DNA from: Hepsetus odoe
Taxonomy: Eukaryota; Chordata; Actinopteri; Characiformes; Hepsetidae
Assembly: GCA_017165825.1 (NCBI GenBank)
Contig: CM029370.1
Span: forward strand, 15,899,253-15,963,252
Direction: 5' to 3'
Length of the DNA stretch: 64,000 nt
The notes under the pieces are model-generated. The model saw only the letters and a list, made by a program, of their open reading frames with translations, ran no database searches and was not told the origin of the DNA. Shown piece by piece: positions 11,640 to 21,374 of the stretch. Both the position numbers and the translations under genes were made by a program. Position 1 is the stretch's first letter. Each line of letters begins with the position of its first letter.

Positions 11640-14600
11640 TCATGGCTGTGGGGTATAACGCAGATATTTTTTCCCAGAAGGCAGTTCTTTGGTGGTGAAA
11701 CCAGCAGGAAAAAGCTTCTTGGCTTCTTCATCTGAGAGAGAGGGGATGACCATGACTTCATCTCCAGGCTTTAGGGAGAGACAGTAAATTATTAAAAATT
11801 ATGAAGAAAAACAGAGACATCCCCTCATATATAAACTACAAATTTCCTATGAACAATTTCCTTGTGAAAAGTATTGGTCTCAACTCCCAGATAAGCTTCT
11901 TTTTACCTTCCAGTCCACAGGGGTGGCAACCTTCTTCTTTGCAGTCAACTGCAGAGAATCGATGACCCGAAGTATCTCATTGAAATTGCGCCCCGTAGTG
12001 GCAGGGTAGAGAATGGACAGCTTCAACTTCTTATCAGGACCAACAACAAACACCTAAATAAAATAATGACAAAGGCAGCTATATTAATTGTAACAGTGTC
12101 AATTAAACTGGAAAGTTTAAAAAGTTATATTGGAGGCCACTTTTAAAAAGAAATTATGCAGAGTTTTACTTTTTGCAAAGCTATAAATAGATACGTTAGA
12201 GATAATAACGGTATCAAATTTACTTGAGTGGCCTTCTGCATAGAATCAGGTCCAATCAAACATAGATAAAGAGTTGCAACATAATTCTATTAAGAGTTTT
12301 TAAAAGGAAACCCACACAGCGGGCAGTGAGAGGCATGCCATCTTTATCTTTCTCATCCGGGTCCAACATCCCAAGCATAACAGACAGCTCTCTCTTATCA
12401 TCCGCTATGATGGGGAACGGCAGAGGAGTTCCTGCCTGGTCTGGGTGAAAGGCCATCACATCCTACACACAGAGAAGGAGTTTTAATACAATGAAACACA
12501 GATACTCAAGCAAGCAAATAATTCTCTTTCCAAGGTGAATGTATTGGGCTGAATCAGCCACTGAACCACAGACATTCTGTTCAGCCAAGAGTGCATTAAT
12601 GGAGCACTGGTGTGTCGGCGTGAAGGCAAACTCACTGTAAAGCAGACACTAATCTTACACTCCTTAAAATGTATTTTAAAAACAGAACTAAAATATTACG
12701 AAAGTTTACTTTTGTAATGTTTATGACCTATTACTCATCTATCTATTAACTATTTATTTTTATTGCACATCTGCACTTTACTCATAAAGCTGCTCTGTTA
12801 CGCTGCCCAACAACCTGGGCTGCTTTGTTCCATAATACTGCAACCCTCTGACGGATGAATGTACTGTCTGTTGTCTGCACTTGTTGTCTTTTCTTGTCTT
12901 ATGTTGTGTCTTGTGTCTGATGTTGTCCTATGTGTAGCACCAGGGTCCTGGAGGAACATTATTTCATTTCACTATGTACTGTGTATATGGCTGAAATGAC
13001 AATAAAATCCTACTTGAACTTGTACTGAAATGTGATCATTTGGAGTTTGGAGGACAGTGGATTGTCAAACATATCTGCTCCAGTTCAATCAACTGGGACA
13101 GGCTGGTTCGTAATAACCTGACACTTTGTTCAATCAAGTAATCTGCTGCAGAATAAAGTGGGTCAGGCACCACAACAAAACCCCCACTGTCCTTTTTCCA
13201 CTCTGAGACACACCAGGTCTACCGATCAAAATTTTCAACTAAATTTCTAGCAGTAGCCATCCTGGAGTTGACAAACTACAATGTATTGCTCTTCATGGGT
13301 TTATGAAGTTCAGAACATTTGATGCTTGGATGTCCCAGAATGAGTGACAGGGTAGTTATGGCAAATGTGTTGTGAGGACAAGACTCAAATGTAAATTCAT
13401 AGATTTGTGCTTCTCAGGCCCTTTTGGGAAACTAGGTTTTTGTGTTCTCCTTGCTTAAGGCTTGGTTTCAACCCATGATTACCTTCAGTTATCCATTAAA
13501 CTATACCTGTATAATTTACAAACATAATGTTGTAATTACATTGTTACTTATTGTGAGTGTGATGCACCTTACAATATATTAAAACAACACTGGTGAATCC
13601 TTGTTACGGTCAGCTTAGAAGATACCACAATGAACTCCAGCCCATTAAAAGAAAAAATGGTTGTTAAAAAAAAAAAAAAACAGTACTACAAAGGCAAATA
13701 TTGTAAAAAAGATTAAATAAGCATAAGTAAGTGCTTAATACAGATGTCAGTCAGTCAGTCATTTTCTGCCGCTTGACCCAAGCGGGGTCGCGGGGGAGTG
13801 CTGGAGTCCATCCCAGCTCACACAGGGCGAAGGACGGGGGACACACCCTGGACAGGTTGCCAGCCCATCGCAGGAAGGAGCGTGACGGGGGCAGCACCTT
13901 GCTCAAGGGTACCTCAGGGCAACCTATCGGGAAGGGGTTCGAATCCCTGATCATGTGGCCAACGCCCTAACCACTAGGTCACCGCTGCCCCTAATACAGA
14001 TGTGTACATGTGATTATACATGACCTCCAGCACTCTGTTTCTTTTATTCTTTTTAATCCGTGGTTTGCTCCTGCCATTGTCTTGGATGTATTATAGAAAT
14101 GTAAAATATGTAGCTAATTCTCTTAACTGGTCCGTTGTTGATTCATTTTGACTTCATTTTGAAGCAGAACTACCATTGTGCAGTAGGCATAGATTGGAAC
14201 CATTGGAAAAGTTTTGTTAGACTGTGTTATCATTTTATCAAAATCTAACAATAAAAATCATAAACTGTTAATTTACCAGCAAGGTAAAATTACAAGGTGG
14301 CCTGGGTTTTTTTTCTGCATGGAGTGTGCATGTTCTCCCTGTATCTGTATAGGTTTCTTCCCACAGACAACAGTTTTTGACATGTCAGGTGAACTAAAGA
14401 TCCTAAATTGCCCAAGGTGTCAGAGTGTGTTGGACTGGCAAACTGTCCAGGGTTTCACCACCTAACAGACCACCAGTAATCCTACTTAGAAAAAGTGGTA
14501 AAGATGCTGAATGGATAAATATACTGTGTTATAAACACAATAATTAGCTTAAGGATACACTGTACCAGCCATGGAAAACTCCAGTCTTGTTGGGCCTGCA

Positions 14601-17600
14601 CAGTTTGGTATTTGCCTCCTCAAACATACCCTCTAAACATGGCAATTACCCGGTGAGCTGGCACAGGTGCGTTTGAGCAGGGAAACTACCAAACTGTGTA
14701 GGACAATGGACCTCCAGGACTGGAGCTGCCGCCCACCTCCAACGATATACTATAGATATTTGGACACGGATTTCATCTCACAGTATAACACTGTGAGATA
14801 ATATCTGACAAAACTGTGTAAACGCCTTCAGGACATGATCCAGCTAACATAAACAATTGATATACAGGCAGCTTCCTCAAAGGGTGAACCATTCCAAAAC
14901 AGAAAAGAAACAGCTGGTCTGGAACTGGTCGTTTCCCTTCACCAACCTTGCTCCAGTTACAGTGGTCCTCCACACTGTCAATGGATAGTGCAATCATCTT
15001 CACATCACGTTTCTTAAACTCCTCGCTGATCTTTGCAGCACAGGCAAGCTCAGTTGTGCACACTGGAGTGAAGTCTCGGGGATGAGAAAACAAGATCCCC
15101 CATCTACAGAAAGAGAGAAAAGGCAGAACAGATTAAACCGCTTACACTGCCATAAGATTATCATGATCATGGCGAACCAATAGTCAATAGCTGCCCACTG
15201 CTGCACGGGTTTGAGTGTGCATGGGTTAAATGCATAGGTCCAATTTCATTGTGGTTCACTGTCTGCTGTGCTGTGACCTTGCAATGACAGGGGTTGTCAC
15301 TTTCGCGTTCACTTTTTTCATAAGCACAGCAGCACAAAGGCACATTGTTGCACAGGAAATTCCTGCTGACTTGTTCTCAGAATGAAGCAACTGTTGGCCA
15401 TAACTTCAGCAAACACATGCATCATAAATTGCATAATGGCTGCATCCGGAAAGTCTGGCTCTAAAGCCAGTAATTCATCGGATAGCTGATCTGGTCCAAT
15501 CCAATACTGCACCACAAAACATAAAAGAATATCACCGCCTCAGTATGAATAATTAAAATGATACAGATTAACAGCAGAATCTCTTCCACATTTCCAATGA
15601 TATATTGACTCAAGCTGGAAGACCTAAACTAAAAGAAGTGCAGTTATCACTTTCTCTGATCAGTATTTAGGGTCAGTCACCTATTTAGCAGTGTTTAGGC
15701 AAGGCAAATTTACACAATAGCACAATCATAATGTGACTATTTGTCATTGTGAATACACAGTACATCACACAGCGACCCTCAACGAAATGTATTCTCTGCA
15801 ATGTACCCATACACACAGTGCAGCATTGGACAGCTATATCTAGCACCCAGGGAGAAGTGCTTGCTCAAGGGTACCTCAGGGCGACCTACTGGTCTGGGAT
15901 TTAAACCCATGACTTTCTGAATATGGGGCAATGCTGCCACAAGATGTCAAAGATTATAACAATCATGAAAAGCATAAAACAAAGTAAGCAACAAAAATAA
16001 GCAATTATTAAATAATAATAATTATAATAATAATAATTATAATAATATAATAGTAGAGAAAGTCATATAAAATACAGAAGTGCTTACATTTGCAAACCTG
16101 AGATTAAATGAAGGCATTTCTTTATTGTTTTTTTTTTAGGTCACCCAAACAATAATAAACATTCCCAAAAGTTTGGGTTCTTTTCCCCAGAGACATGTGA
16201 TAAACTCATGATCCTGTACACTTTCTTCCTTCACATGGCCGTGAGCAAAGAGTCATATGTGAGACTGTATCTTGTGACCTTTCCTTGAAAAAGTGAACCC
16301 TAACATAACCTGAGATAATACGCAATAGTGCTTGAAATGCAGTCCTCTGCCTCTTCCTCTTTTAACACCTGCATGTCCTCTCTCACCACAACCCTAAACC
16401 TCTTCTTTGGTCTTCCTTTCAACACCCCCCCCCCCCCCCCCCCCCCCCCCTCCCCCCCCCTCCCCCCTCATCATCCTCCTCCCGATATACTCCTCTGCAC
16501 ATGTCCTAACCAATGCAACCTTGCTTCTCCAACTTTGTTTCCAAACCATCCAACCTAAGCTTTCCCTCTAATAAACTAATTTCTAATCCTGTCCATCCTC
16601 ATCACTCCCACCAGAAAACTCAGCATCTGTAACTAGCACCAGCAGTTCAGCTTTGCTGCCGGTCTTTTCATCAGCATCACTGTCTCCAATCCATATAATG
16701 TTTCTCACTACTGTCCTGTAAACCTTCCCTGTCACTGTTGCTGGTATCCATCTGTCACAGAGCACTCCTGTCACTCTTCTCCACCCATTCCAATCTGCCT
16801 GCACTCTCTCCTTCACCTGGGCAGCGGTGTCCTAGCGGAGCCGGCCACAGGATAGAAAGATTGTGAGTTCAAACCCCTTACCAGTAGGTTGCTCTGAGGT
16901 ACCCTTGAGCAAGATACTGTCCCCATCACTGGGCGCTTTCAGTAGCTGCCCCCTGCTGCACGATGTGTGTTTGTGTGCATGGGTTAAATGCAGAAGTCCA
17001 ATTTCGTTGTGGTTCACTGTGTGCTGTGTTTCACTTCCACTCTTCCACAATCCCCATTGCTGTGAATTGCTGACCCCAAGTATTTAAACTCCTCCATCTC
17101 CCTGAATCCGAACCACTCCACTCCTATTTGGTCTTAGACCTAATGACGTTCATGCCTCCTCTCTCTAGAACATATCTCCACCTCTCCAGCTTCTGCTCCA
17201 GCTCCCTACTCTCACTACAGTGATTCTTGTTTTCCAGTGAAAGCCTGTTCACTGTTCTTTAACCCTGGTGGATTAAGTCACTAGTTACATCACCTAGTAT
17301 CGCTACAAAAACAACGGCTGCATCCCAAAAAGCACACTTTCTCACCACACTACTGATCGCACTAACAGTAGAGAACCAGCTCTGACAGACTATTTAGTGC
17401 GTCAGGGTGCGGGTCAGTGTTTGGGACACTGCCACGCTGCTTCGAAGGGAAAAAGCGTGCAAGGATGAAAAATTACAAATATTTAAAACATAACATTTGT
17501 CTAACAGTCACGTGTAACGACTTGGCAGTGGTAAAAGTGAAAGTTTGTATGATATCAGTTTTACACCGTTTAAAAAAAAAATTGGCCATATTAAGAGTCT

Positions 17601-18079
17601 CTTCCACGTCTTATTGAGTTGTTATAAAACAGTTCTCAAAAAAAAAAAAAAAGAAAAAAAGAAAAAAGCACGAAATTAAAGTCCAAATGGGTTGGGCGGT
17701 GTTTTGGTCGGTTTTGCTGGTGTGTAAAAACAGAAATGTGGCGAAAGTCCACGAGGCGTGCACGGCGTCTGAGGTGACAGTTAGCATGTTAGCGTCGCTG
17801 CACTGAGGGAGCATAAACTCCTTCATCTTAGAACATTTCCCCCAGCTAGATTCGGAGAATACCCCTGAAACTGTGGGTGAATGAGGAGATGGGTTAGTAA
17901 ACTCGCTGACACGACAGGCCTGGTGTAATAACGTTAAAGGACGGCGAGTCAGTCGGTCCGTGTACCGTTACTGAATCCGGTACTCACGAGTCTCCCAGGA
18001 ATTCATGAAACTTGATCTTGCCAGCCGTTGTGTTCGCCTCAAAATTGGGAAAGACGTCTCCTAACAGAACCCCCGGCAT
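11640..18079 (-). CDS. prdx6: Peroxiredoxin-6 (1-Cys peroxiredoxin), five exons
   Basis: Coding exons in gene order are 17988-18079, 14947-15103, 12316-12462, 11907-12053 and 11640-11768, all bounded by GT-AG; two donors are unusual (gttggt and gtgggt). The joined frame has no stop and gives 223 residues, against 224 in human. The protein reduces H2O2 and phospholipid hydroperoxides in cytosol and lysosome-related organelles and, in mammals, also has acidic PLA2 activity. Visible motifs are the catalytic site PVCTTE with peroxidatic Cys46, His38 two residues before Arg40, and the lipase-type GDSWG with Ser31, His25 and Asp139 matching the mammalian His26/Ser32/Asp140 triad. The end KYLRYTPQP is family-typical. 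The start ATG is at 18077-18079, in a CpG-rich leader. The gene is divergent from plpp6. Introns 1 and 2 are packed with repeats. Identity is secure. Confidence 0.97.
12700..13020 (+). mobile_element. 3' end of a non-LTR retrotransposon in prdx6 intron 2
   Basis: The block runs through 'ctgcactttactcataaag', a run of TTGTCT-type phrases, 'caccagggtcctggaggaac' and 'tttcatttcactatgtactg', and ends with 'gaaatgacaataaaatcc' followed by 'acttgaacttg'. That ending is the characteristic 3' terminus of fish LINEs, which finish in short repeats rather than poly-A. No reverse transcriptase is present, so it is a 5'-truncated copy. The clade is uncertain. Confidence 0.7.
13748..13991 (-). mobile_element. 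tRNA-derived SINE with 12-bp target-site duplication
   Basis: On the minus strand the element begins with a tRNA-like head (ggggcagcggtgacctagtg, A-box-like TAGTGGTTAG, B-box-like GATTCGAACC). It continues through a body with 'gccctgaggtacccttgagc' and ends in (TGAC)n repeats. Both flanks carry the identical 12-mer taatacagatgt (13736-13747 and 13992-14003), a perfect target-site duplication that fixes both ends. It sits in prdx6 intron 2. Confidence 0.92.
14310..14510. repeat. Decayed interspersed repeat in prdx6 intron 2
   Basis: Phrases such as 'gcatgttctccctgtatctg', 'cctaaattgcccaaggtgtc' and 'ggcaaactgtccagggtttc' match the common fish repeat built around 'catgttctccctgtgtctg' and 'ctaaattgcccctaggtgtg'. 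Insertions and substitutions show that it is old. Confidence 0.65.
15184..15310 (+). mobile_element. SINE 3' fragment (tail type B)
   Basis: It carries the body and tail seen in the copies at 24.6 and 28.7 kb: 'aatagctgcccactgctgca', 'gggttaaatgcataggtcc' and 'gtggttcactgtctgctgtg', ending in a GTCACTTTC-type terminus. The tRNA head is missing. It is located in prdx6 intron 1. Confidence 0.8.
15735..15935 (-). mobile_element. Diverged SINE copy (tail type B)
   Basis: On the minus strand the order is a degenerate tRNA head, 'tgggtttaaatcccagacc' at the B-box position, 'gccctgaggtacccttgagc', then a diverged tail with 'gctgcactgtgtgtatggg'. Family membership is clear; divergence is high. The boundaries are approximate. 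Confidence 0.7.
16424..16467. repeat. Poly-C tract
   Basis: Nearly pure C over 44 bp with two single T interruptions, inside the decayed LINE. Length is prone to assembly error. Confidence 0.95.
16817..17033 (+). mobile_element. SINE (tail type B) nested in the LINE
   Basis: tRNA-like head starting 'tgggcagcggtgtcctagcg', B-box-like 'gagttcaaacccc', body 'tgaggtacccttgagcaaga' and tail 'gggttaaatgcagaagtcc'. It interrupts the LINE reverse transcriptase. The pentamer TTCAC occurs on both sides, a probable short target-site duplication. Confidence 0.88.
17638..17661. repeat. A-rich tract
   Basis: A-rich run with occasional G, in prdx6 intron 1. Confidence 0.8.
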
Positions 18080-18260
18080 GGTCAGGTCTCTTTCCGATCC
18101 GCGCGAGCGAGCTGGAAGTCTGACTGAGGCACACGCGCGCGCGCGCGCGCCGAGCTATACTTGTAAAACCAGGGTAACCACGTGGACCAATCAGCCCGCA
18201 GAACCGCTCACCGCGCCAGGGATCGGCCGATGCTGCCTTCACGAGCTCTTCGATCTATGG
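18080..18260 (-). promoter_or_regulatory. prdx6: prdx6 leader and CpG-rich promoter
   Basis: The DNA directly upstream of the prdx6 ATG is much richer in CG dinucleotides than its surroundings and includes an alternating purine-pyrimidine tract (18131-18150, mainly CG repeats) able to adopt Z-DNA. No TATA box is evident. I looked for an antioxidant response element (TGACnnnGC) and found only a near miss with four spacer bases. Confidence 0.6.
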
Positions 18261-19754
18261 TGAACACGAGTTACCGATTTGGCAGAAGTAGGCTTGCCCC
18301 CTCAAATCTGTAAATAATTATGATATAATGATATCGGAGATCTTTAACCTCGTTTTGGAAATGAGGATGGGTTCAGAACAGGGATGGTACTTTTATATTT
18401 CCAACAGTAATGCCACTTTAAATTGCTGCTGTTTTTGTCAGCAGCAAATTTATTATTAATTATTCTGTGATCTCTGCGCCCTTCGCTGCAAGTAGAGATA
18501 TGCATGTAGATATATGTGCTGGAAAGACACCACAGCCAGAAATACTTATCATTCAGAAATATAGATATTGTACAAAAATAGATTTTAAACCATGTCTATA
18601 TTCACCCATCCATCCATTCATTCATTATCCAGGCTAGTATTGTTTTTAGAGTAAACTGATCATCAAAAGGGTGAAAAATAGTTTTTGATCAAGAGTTTGA
18701 TGTTTTGAGTAATATTTTAGATGTTTGTTTTTTTTACAGCTATATTAGTATTTTGTCTCATGTATACACATGTGCATGTTTTAATATTTGGGGTATGAGT
18801 TAATGGGACAGAATATGTGGCCCCGTTTGGGAATGATCCTTTTTTTCCCCACAGCAAATGAACCACTCTGTGCGATTTAAAGTAACTGATGTTACATTAG
18901 ATGATGTTTGTGCATAACTTTATTTCGGTGTATTTATTTTGTTAACCAGGTTACTTCATCCATAAATTCAGATTGTCCAGTTGTCCCTAAACTATGTTCC
19001 TAAGACATATAATACTTTGAACCTTGAGCCTTAGGACTTTGGGAAGGTAAACTGAATGTCCTGCTTTGTGAAATACTCCCTGATTTAATTATTATCCAGG
19101 TATCAGTGTGTCTGATCAGAAAAATGACCAACCTGCTGGACTCTGGCTCTTCAAGAATAAAGCTGTACATGTAGATCAGGGGTGCTCAGTTAAATGTAGT
19201 ATTCACAGTTAATACTGCACACAATTATGTATTCATCACTGTTTTGACACCATAATACTATTTTCATATGAACTAGTGTCTCTGCTCTGCGCTGGCTGAA
19301 TGTACTCTGATGTGTTGTTTTGTGTTGGAGTCTTTTGCGCTACACGTTGTACTGTCTGCATGTCACTACAAGCATTAAACCAAGCACAGGAAACTGAATG
19401 ACAGTGAAACATCAACGTTATAGCCTGTCAAACACTAGGTTCATGCTGAAGGAAAATGAAACATCCGATAATCTAATGACTAATTATTTCAGAAATATGA
19501 GCTGTTTTACAATCAGTAGTAACTTAGGTTACTCAGTTTTCAAAATTTCCTCGGCTGGCTGGGGACATATTCTGTTCTCTGAAGACACCACAGCCTGTGA
19601 AGTACTTATAGATCAAAAATGTAAATATAGTTCAAAGATTATATTAATCATTACTTAAATAATTATCTCAACTCCTTATCCTGAGTAGGGTTGTCTATTC
19701 ATATATCAAATTATCATAGACAGAGTCCTTTAAGCAAAAAAAACCCCAAAAAAA

Positions 19755-20340
19755 AAACACAAAAAGCATAAGACAAAATAAGCAGTTAAGGTAAGCAATA
19801 AAATGTGCAAAGAACAGTAAGTTTTTACATTAATTAAAACAATACTTTTACTGATGACCATAGTTTTTGTGCAGGTATTACAAAGTTAAACCATCAAAAG
19901 ATCAGGGTTTCTTTTAACAGATGCATGTGATAAACTGCATGATGGTCAATGCTTTCTTCAATCTCATGGCCATGAGCCATGAATACTAAGAACCATTTAT
20001 GGGAGAGTGTCTCATGACTTTTCTTTGTAAAAGTTAACTCTTTAACATACCCTGGGATATGTGCTAATGCACATATATAATGCATCTTTGTTTCAAAATA
20101 CAATTTCTAGGACACGCATTGGTCATATTATACATAAAATGCAACTCTGTGGACTGTGCCACCTGATGCCGCTACACTAAGTGGTTAAGCCACTAGTCAC
20201 GTCATCTAGTGAATGTTACTAATACTTAATGGCTGCATCCCAAACACTAGACTTTTTACACTACACTAGTGAATACACTTCTAAACAAGTAGTAAACTAG
20301 TTTTGTCTTACTAGTGTGTCGGTTTGCAGTTGAGGGCATG
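19755..20340. repeat. Old repeat copy B (uninterrupted)
   Basis: Continuous counterpart of the split copy in prdx6 intron 1. It holds, in order, 'gcatgtgataaactgcatga', 'cttcaatctcatggccatga', 'acataccctgggatatgtgc', 'ccactagtcacgtcatctag' and 'ggctgcatcccaaacactag'. No coding sequence is seen, so it may be a non-autonomous DNA transposon or a local duplication. Confidence 0.6.
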
Positions 20341-20599
20341 ACCAAAGAGTAATTCAAGTCATTTTAAATGTATTATCACTATCAGCCAACCACAACATTC
20401 ACTGACAACCATTGACAGGTAAAGTAAATAACTTTGGTTATCTCATAACAGGGGCTCCTGTCTGGGGAAGAATCATGAAGCAGCCGGAGAACTGTCAGTT
20501 CTCGAAGCTGATGTGCTAAAAGCAGGTAAAATGGATCAACATAAAGAGCTAAATGACTCTGGCAGGTCAGATTCTGATGCCTATCAACTGAGTCAGAGC

Positions 20600-21060
20600 A
20601 TTTCTAAAACAGCAGGTTATGTGGGGTCTTCCCCAATTGCTGTGCTAAGTGCCTGAAAAGAAGTGGTCCAAGGCCGCACAAACTGGTGAAAAGTTCAATA
20701 GAGAGGTCTCAGATACACAGTGCATCAACCAGGTTATCCATAATGACCCTGGTTCCTACAAATAGCAAGTGAGCTTCAGAACTAGACCGTGGAGCAAAGG
20801 AAGAGTCTTGATCTGAAAAATTACATTGAACATGCAGACGGGCGGGTGTCTGTTCTTCACTTACCCAGGGAGGGGTAATCTGCTAGGAACACAAGGGCTT
20901 TGGCCTCTTTCAACAGGATCATGCTTCTTGCAAAAACTGTTCAAAATGATTTGATGAACATGACACAAAGATCAAGAGTTCAATCTGGAAAAGTTGTGCT
21001 GGACAAACTACTCTGATCAGACCCCAGCCTTGCACATTGCAGGACTTAAAGGATCTTATA
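20600..21060 (+). mobile_element. Tc1-like transposase remnant
   Basis: The 3' half retains phrases of the fish Tc1-like transposase C-terminus: 'aacaggatcatgcttcttgc', 'caaaaactgttcaaaatgat', 'gtgctggacaaactactctg' and 'gcaggacttaaaggatctt'. Several indels remove any frame. Terminal repeats were not found. It ends about 200 bp before the plpp6 promoter elements. Confidence 0.75.
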
Positions 21061-21207
21061 TATTGTTCTGACCTATCGATCCAATCACACACGTGTGTGT
21101 TAATCAGGTTTTAATACATTTTAAACCGAGAAAACCCGCCTCCTTCTAACTGCTGTATTTTTAATAGATTTTCTCATTTATATTCTCTCCACGGAAGAGT
21201 TAACGCT

Positions 21208-21219
21208 GGTCACGTGACC
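21208..21219. promoter_or_regulatory. plpp6: Perfect 12-bp palindromic E-box (CLEAR-like)
   Basis: GGTCACGTGACC is a perfect palindrome around CACGTG. Its core GTCACGTGAC equals the CLEAR/USF/MITF-TFE consensus. It lies in CpG-rich DNA 63 bp before the first upstream ATG and 156 bp before the plpp6 start. Binding is inferred from the motif alone. Confidence 0.6.
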
Positions 21220-21281
21220 CGCCTCGGTCGGCTGCTGCGCGGAGTTTTCCCAGAGTGCACCGCGCGAGCTTTTGGTGAAAC

Positions 21282-21329
21282 ATGGCGTGTATGAACGCCG
21301 CAGCTCGTGATCGCAGGTGTGTTCTGTAA
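21282..21329 (+). CDS. Short upstream ORF in the plpp6 leader
   Basis: An ATG in good Kozak context (A at -3 and G at +4: aacATGG) opens a 15-codon frame ending at TAA, 45 bp before the plpp6 ATG. If the transcript starts upstream of it, ribosomes would meet this ATG first and must reinitiate or leak past it. Expression is inferred. Confidence 0.4.
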   Translation: MACMNAAARDRRCVL

Positions 21330-21374
21330 CTGACATATTACTGGTACTGTGTCTTAACGCCTGCAAACGAGGAC

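Larger units (their letters stand above)
16330..17245 (-). mobile_element. RTE-like LINE reverse-transcriptase fragment
   Basis: On the minus strand the translation includes MEEFKYLGS, then (across an inserted SINE) a WNGWRRVTGVLC stretch and a GKVYRTVVR stretch. These are the C-terminal reverse-transcriptase and thumb phrases of fish RTE-type elements. The frame is broken and the element is truncated at both ends. A poly-C tract (16424-16467) lies inside it. Confidence 0.8.
15990..17420. repeat. Old repeat copy A, split by a LINE, in prdx6 intron 1
   Basis: Two parts (about 15990-16330 and 17250-17420) are each homologous, in the same order, to one continuous block at about 19755-20340. Shared phrases include 'catgtgataaact' with 'ctttctt' and 'catggcc' nearby, and 'ggctgcatcccaaa' preceded by a 'cactag' and 'cacctagt'/'catctagt' segment. 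The DNA between the two parts is RTE-like LINE plus a SINE, so copy B preserves the pre-insertion state. Confidence 0.65.
18261..21170. other. prdx6-plpp6 spacer
   Basis: Contains no supported gene. It holds repeat copy B and a Tc1-like remnant, listed separately; the rest is AT-rich unique sequence. Confidence 0.6.

Noticed and set aside
13748..13991. tRNA gene in the SINE heads
   Set aside because: A- and B-box-like words are present but no cloverleaf can be completed; the context is SINE throughout.
14777..14799. 9-bp perfect hairpin (tctcacagt/actgtgaga)
   Set aside because: Too short to stand out from chance in 64 kb.
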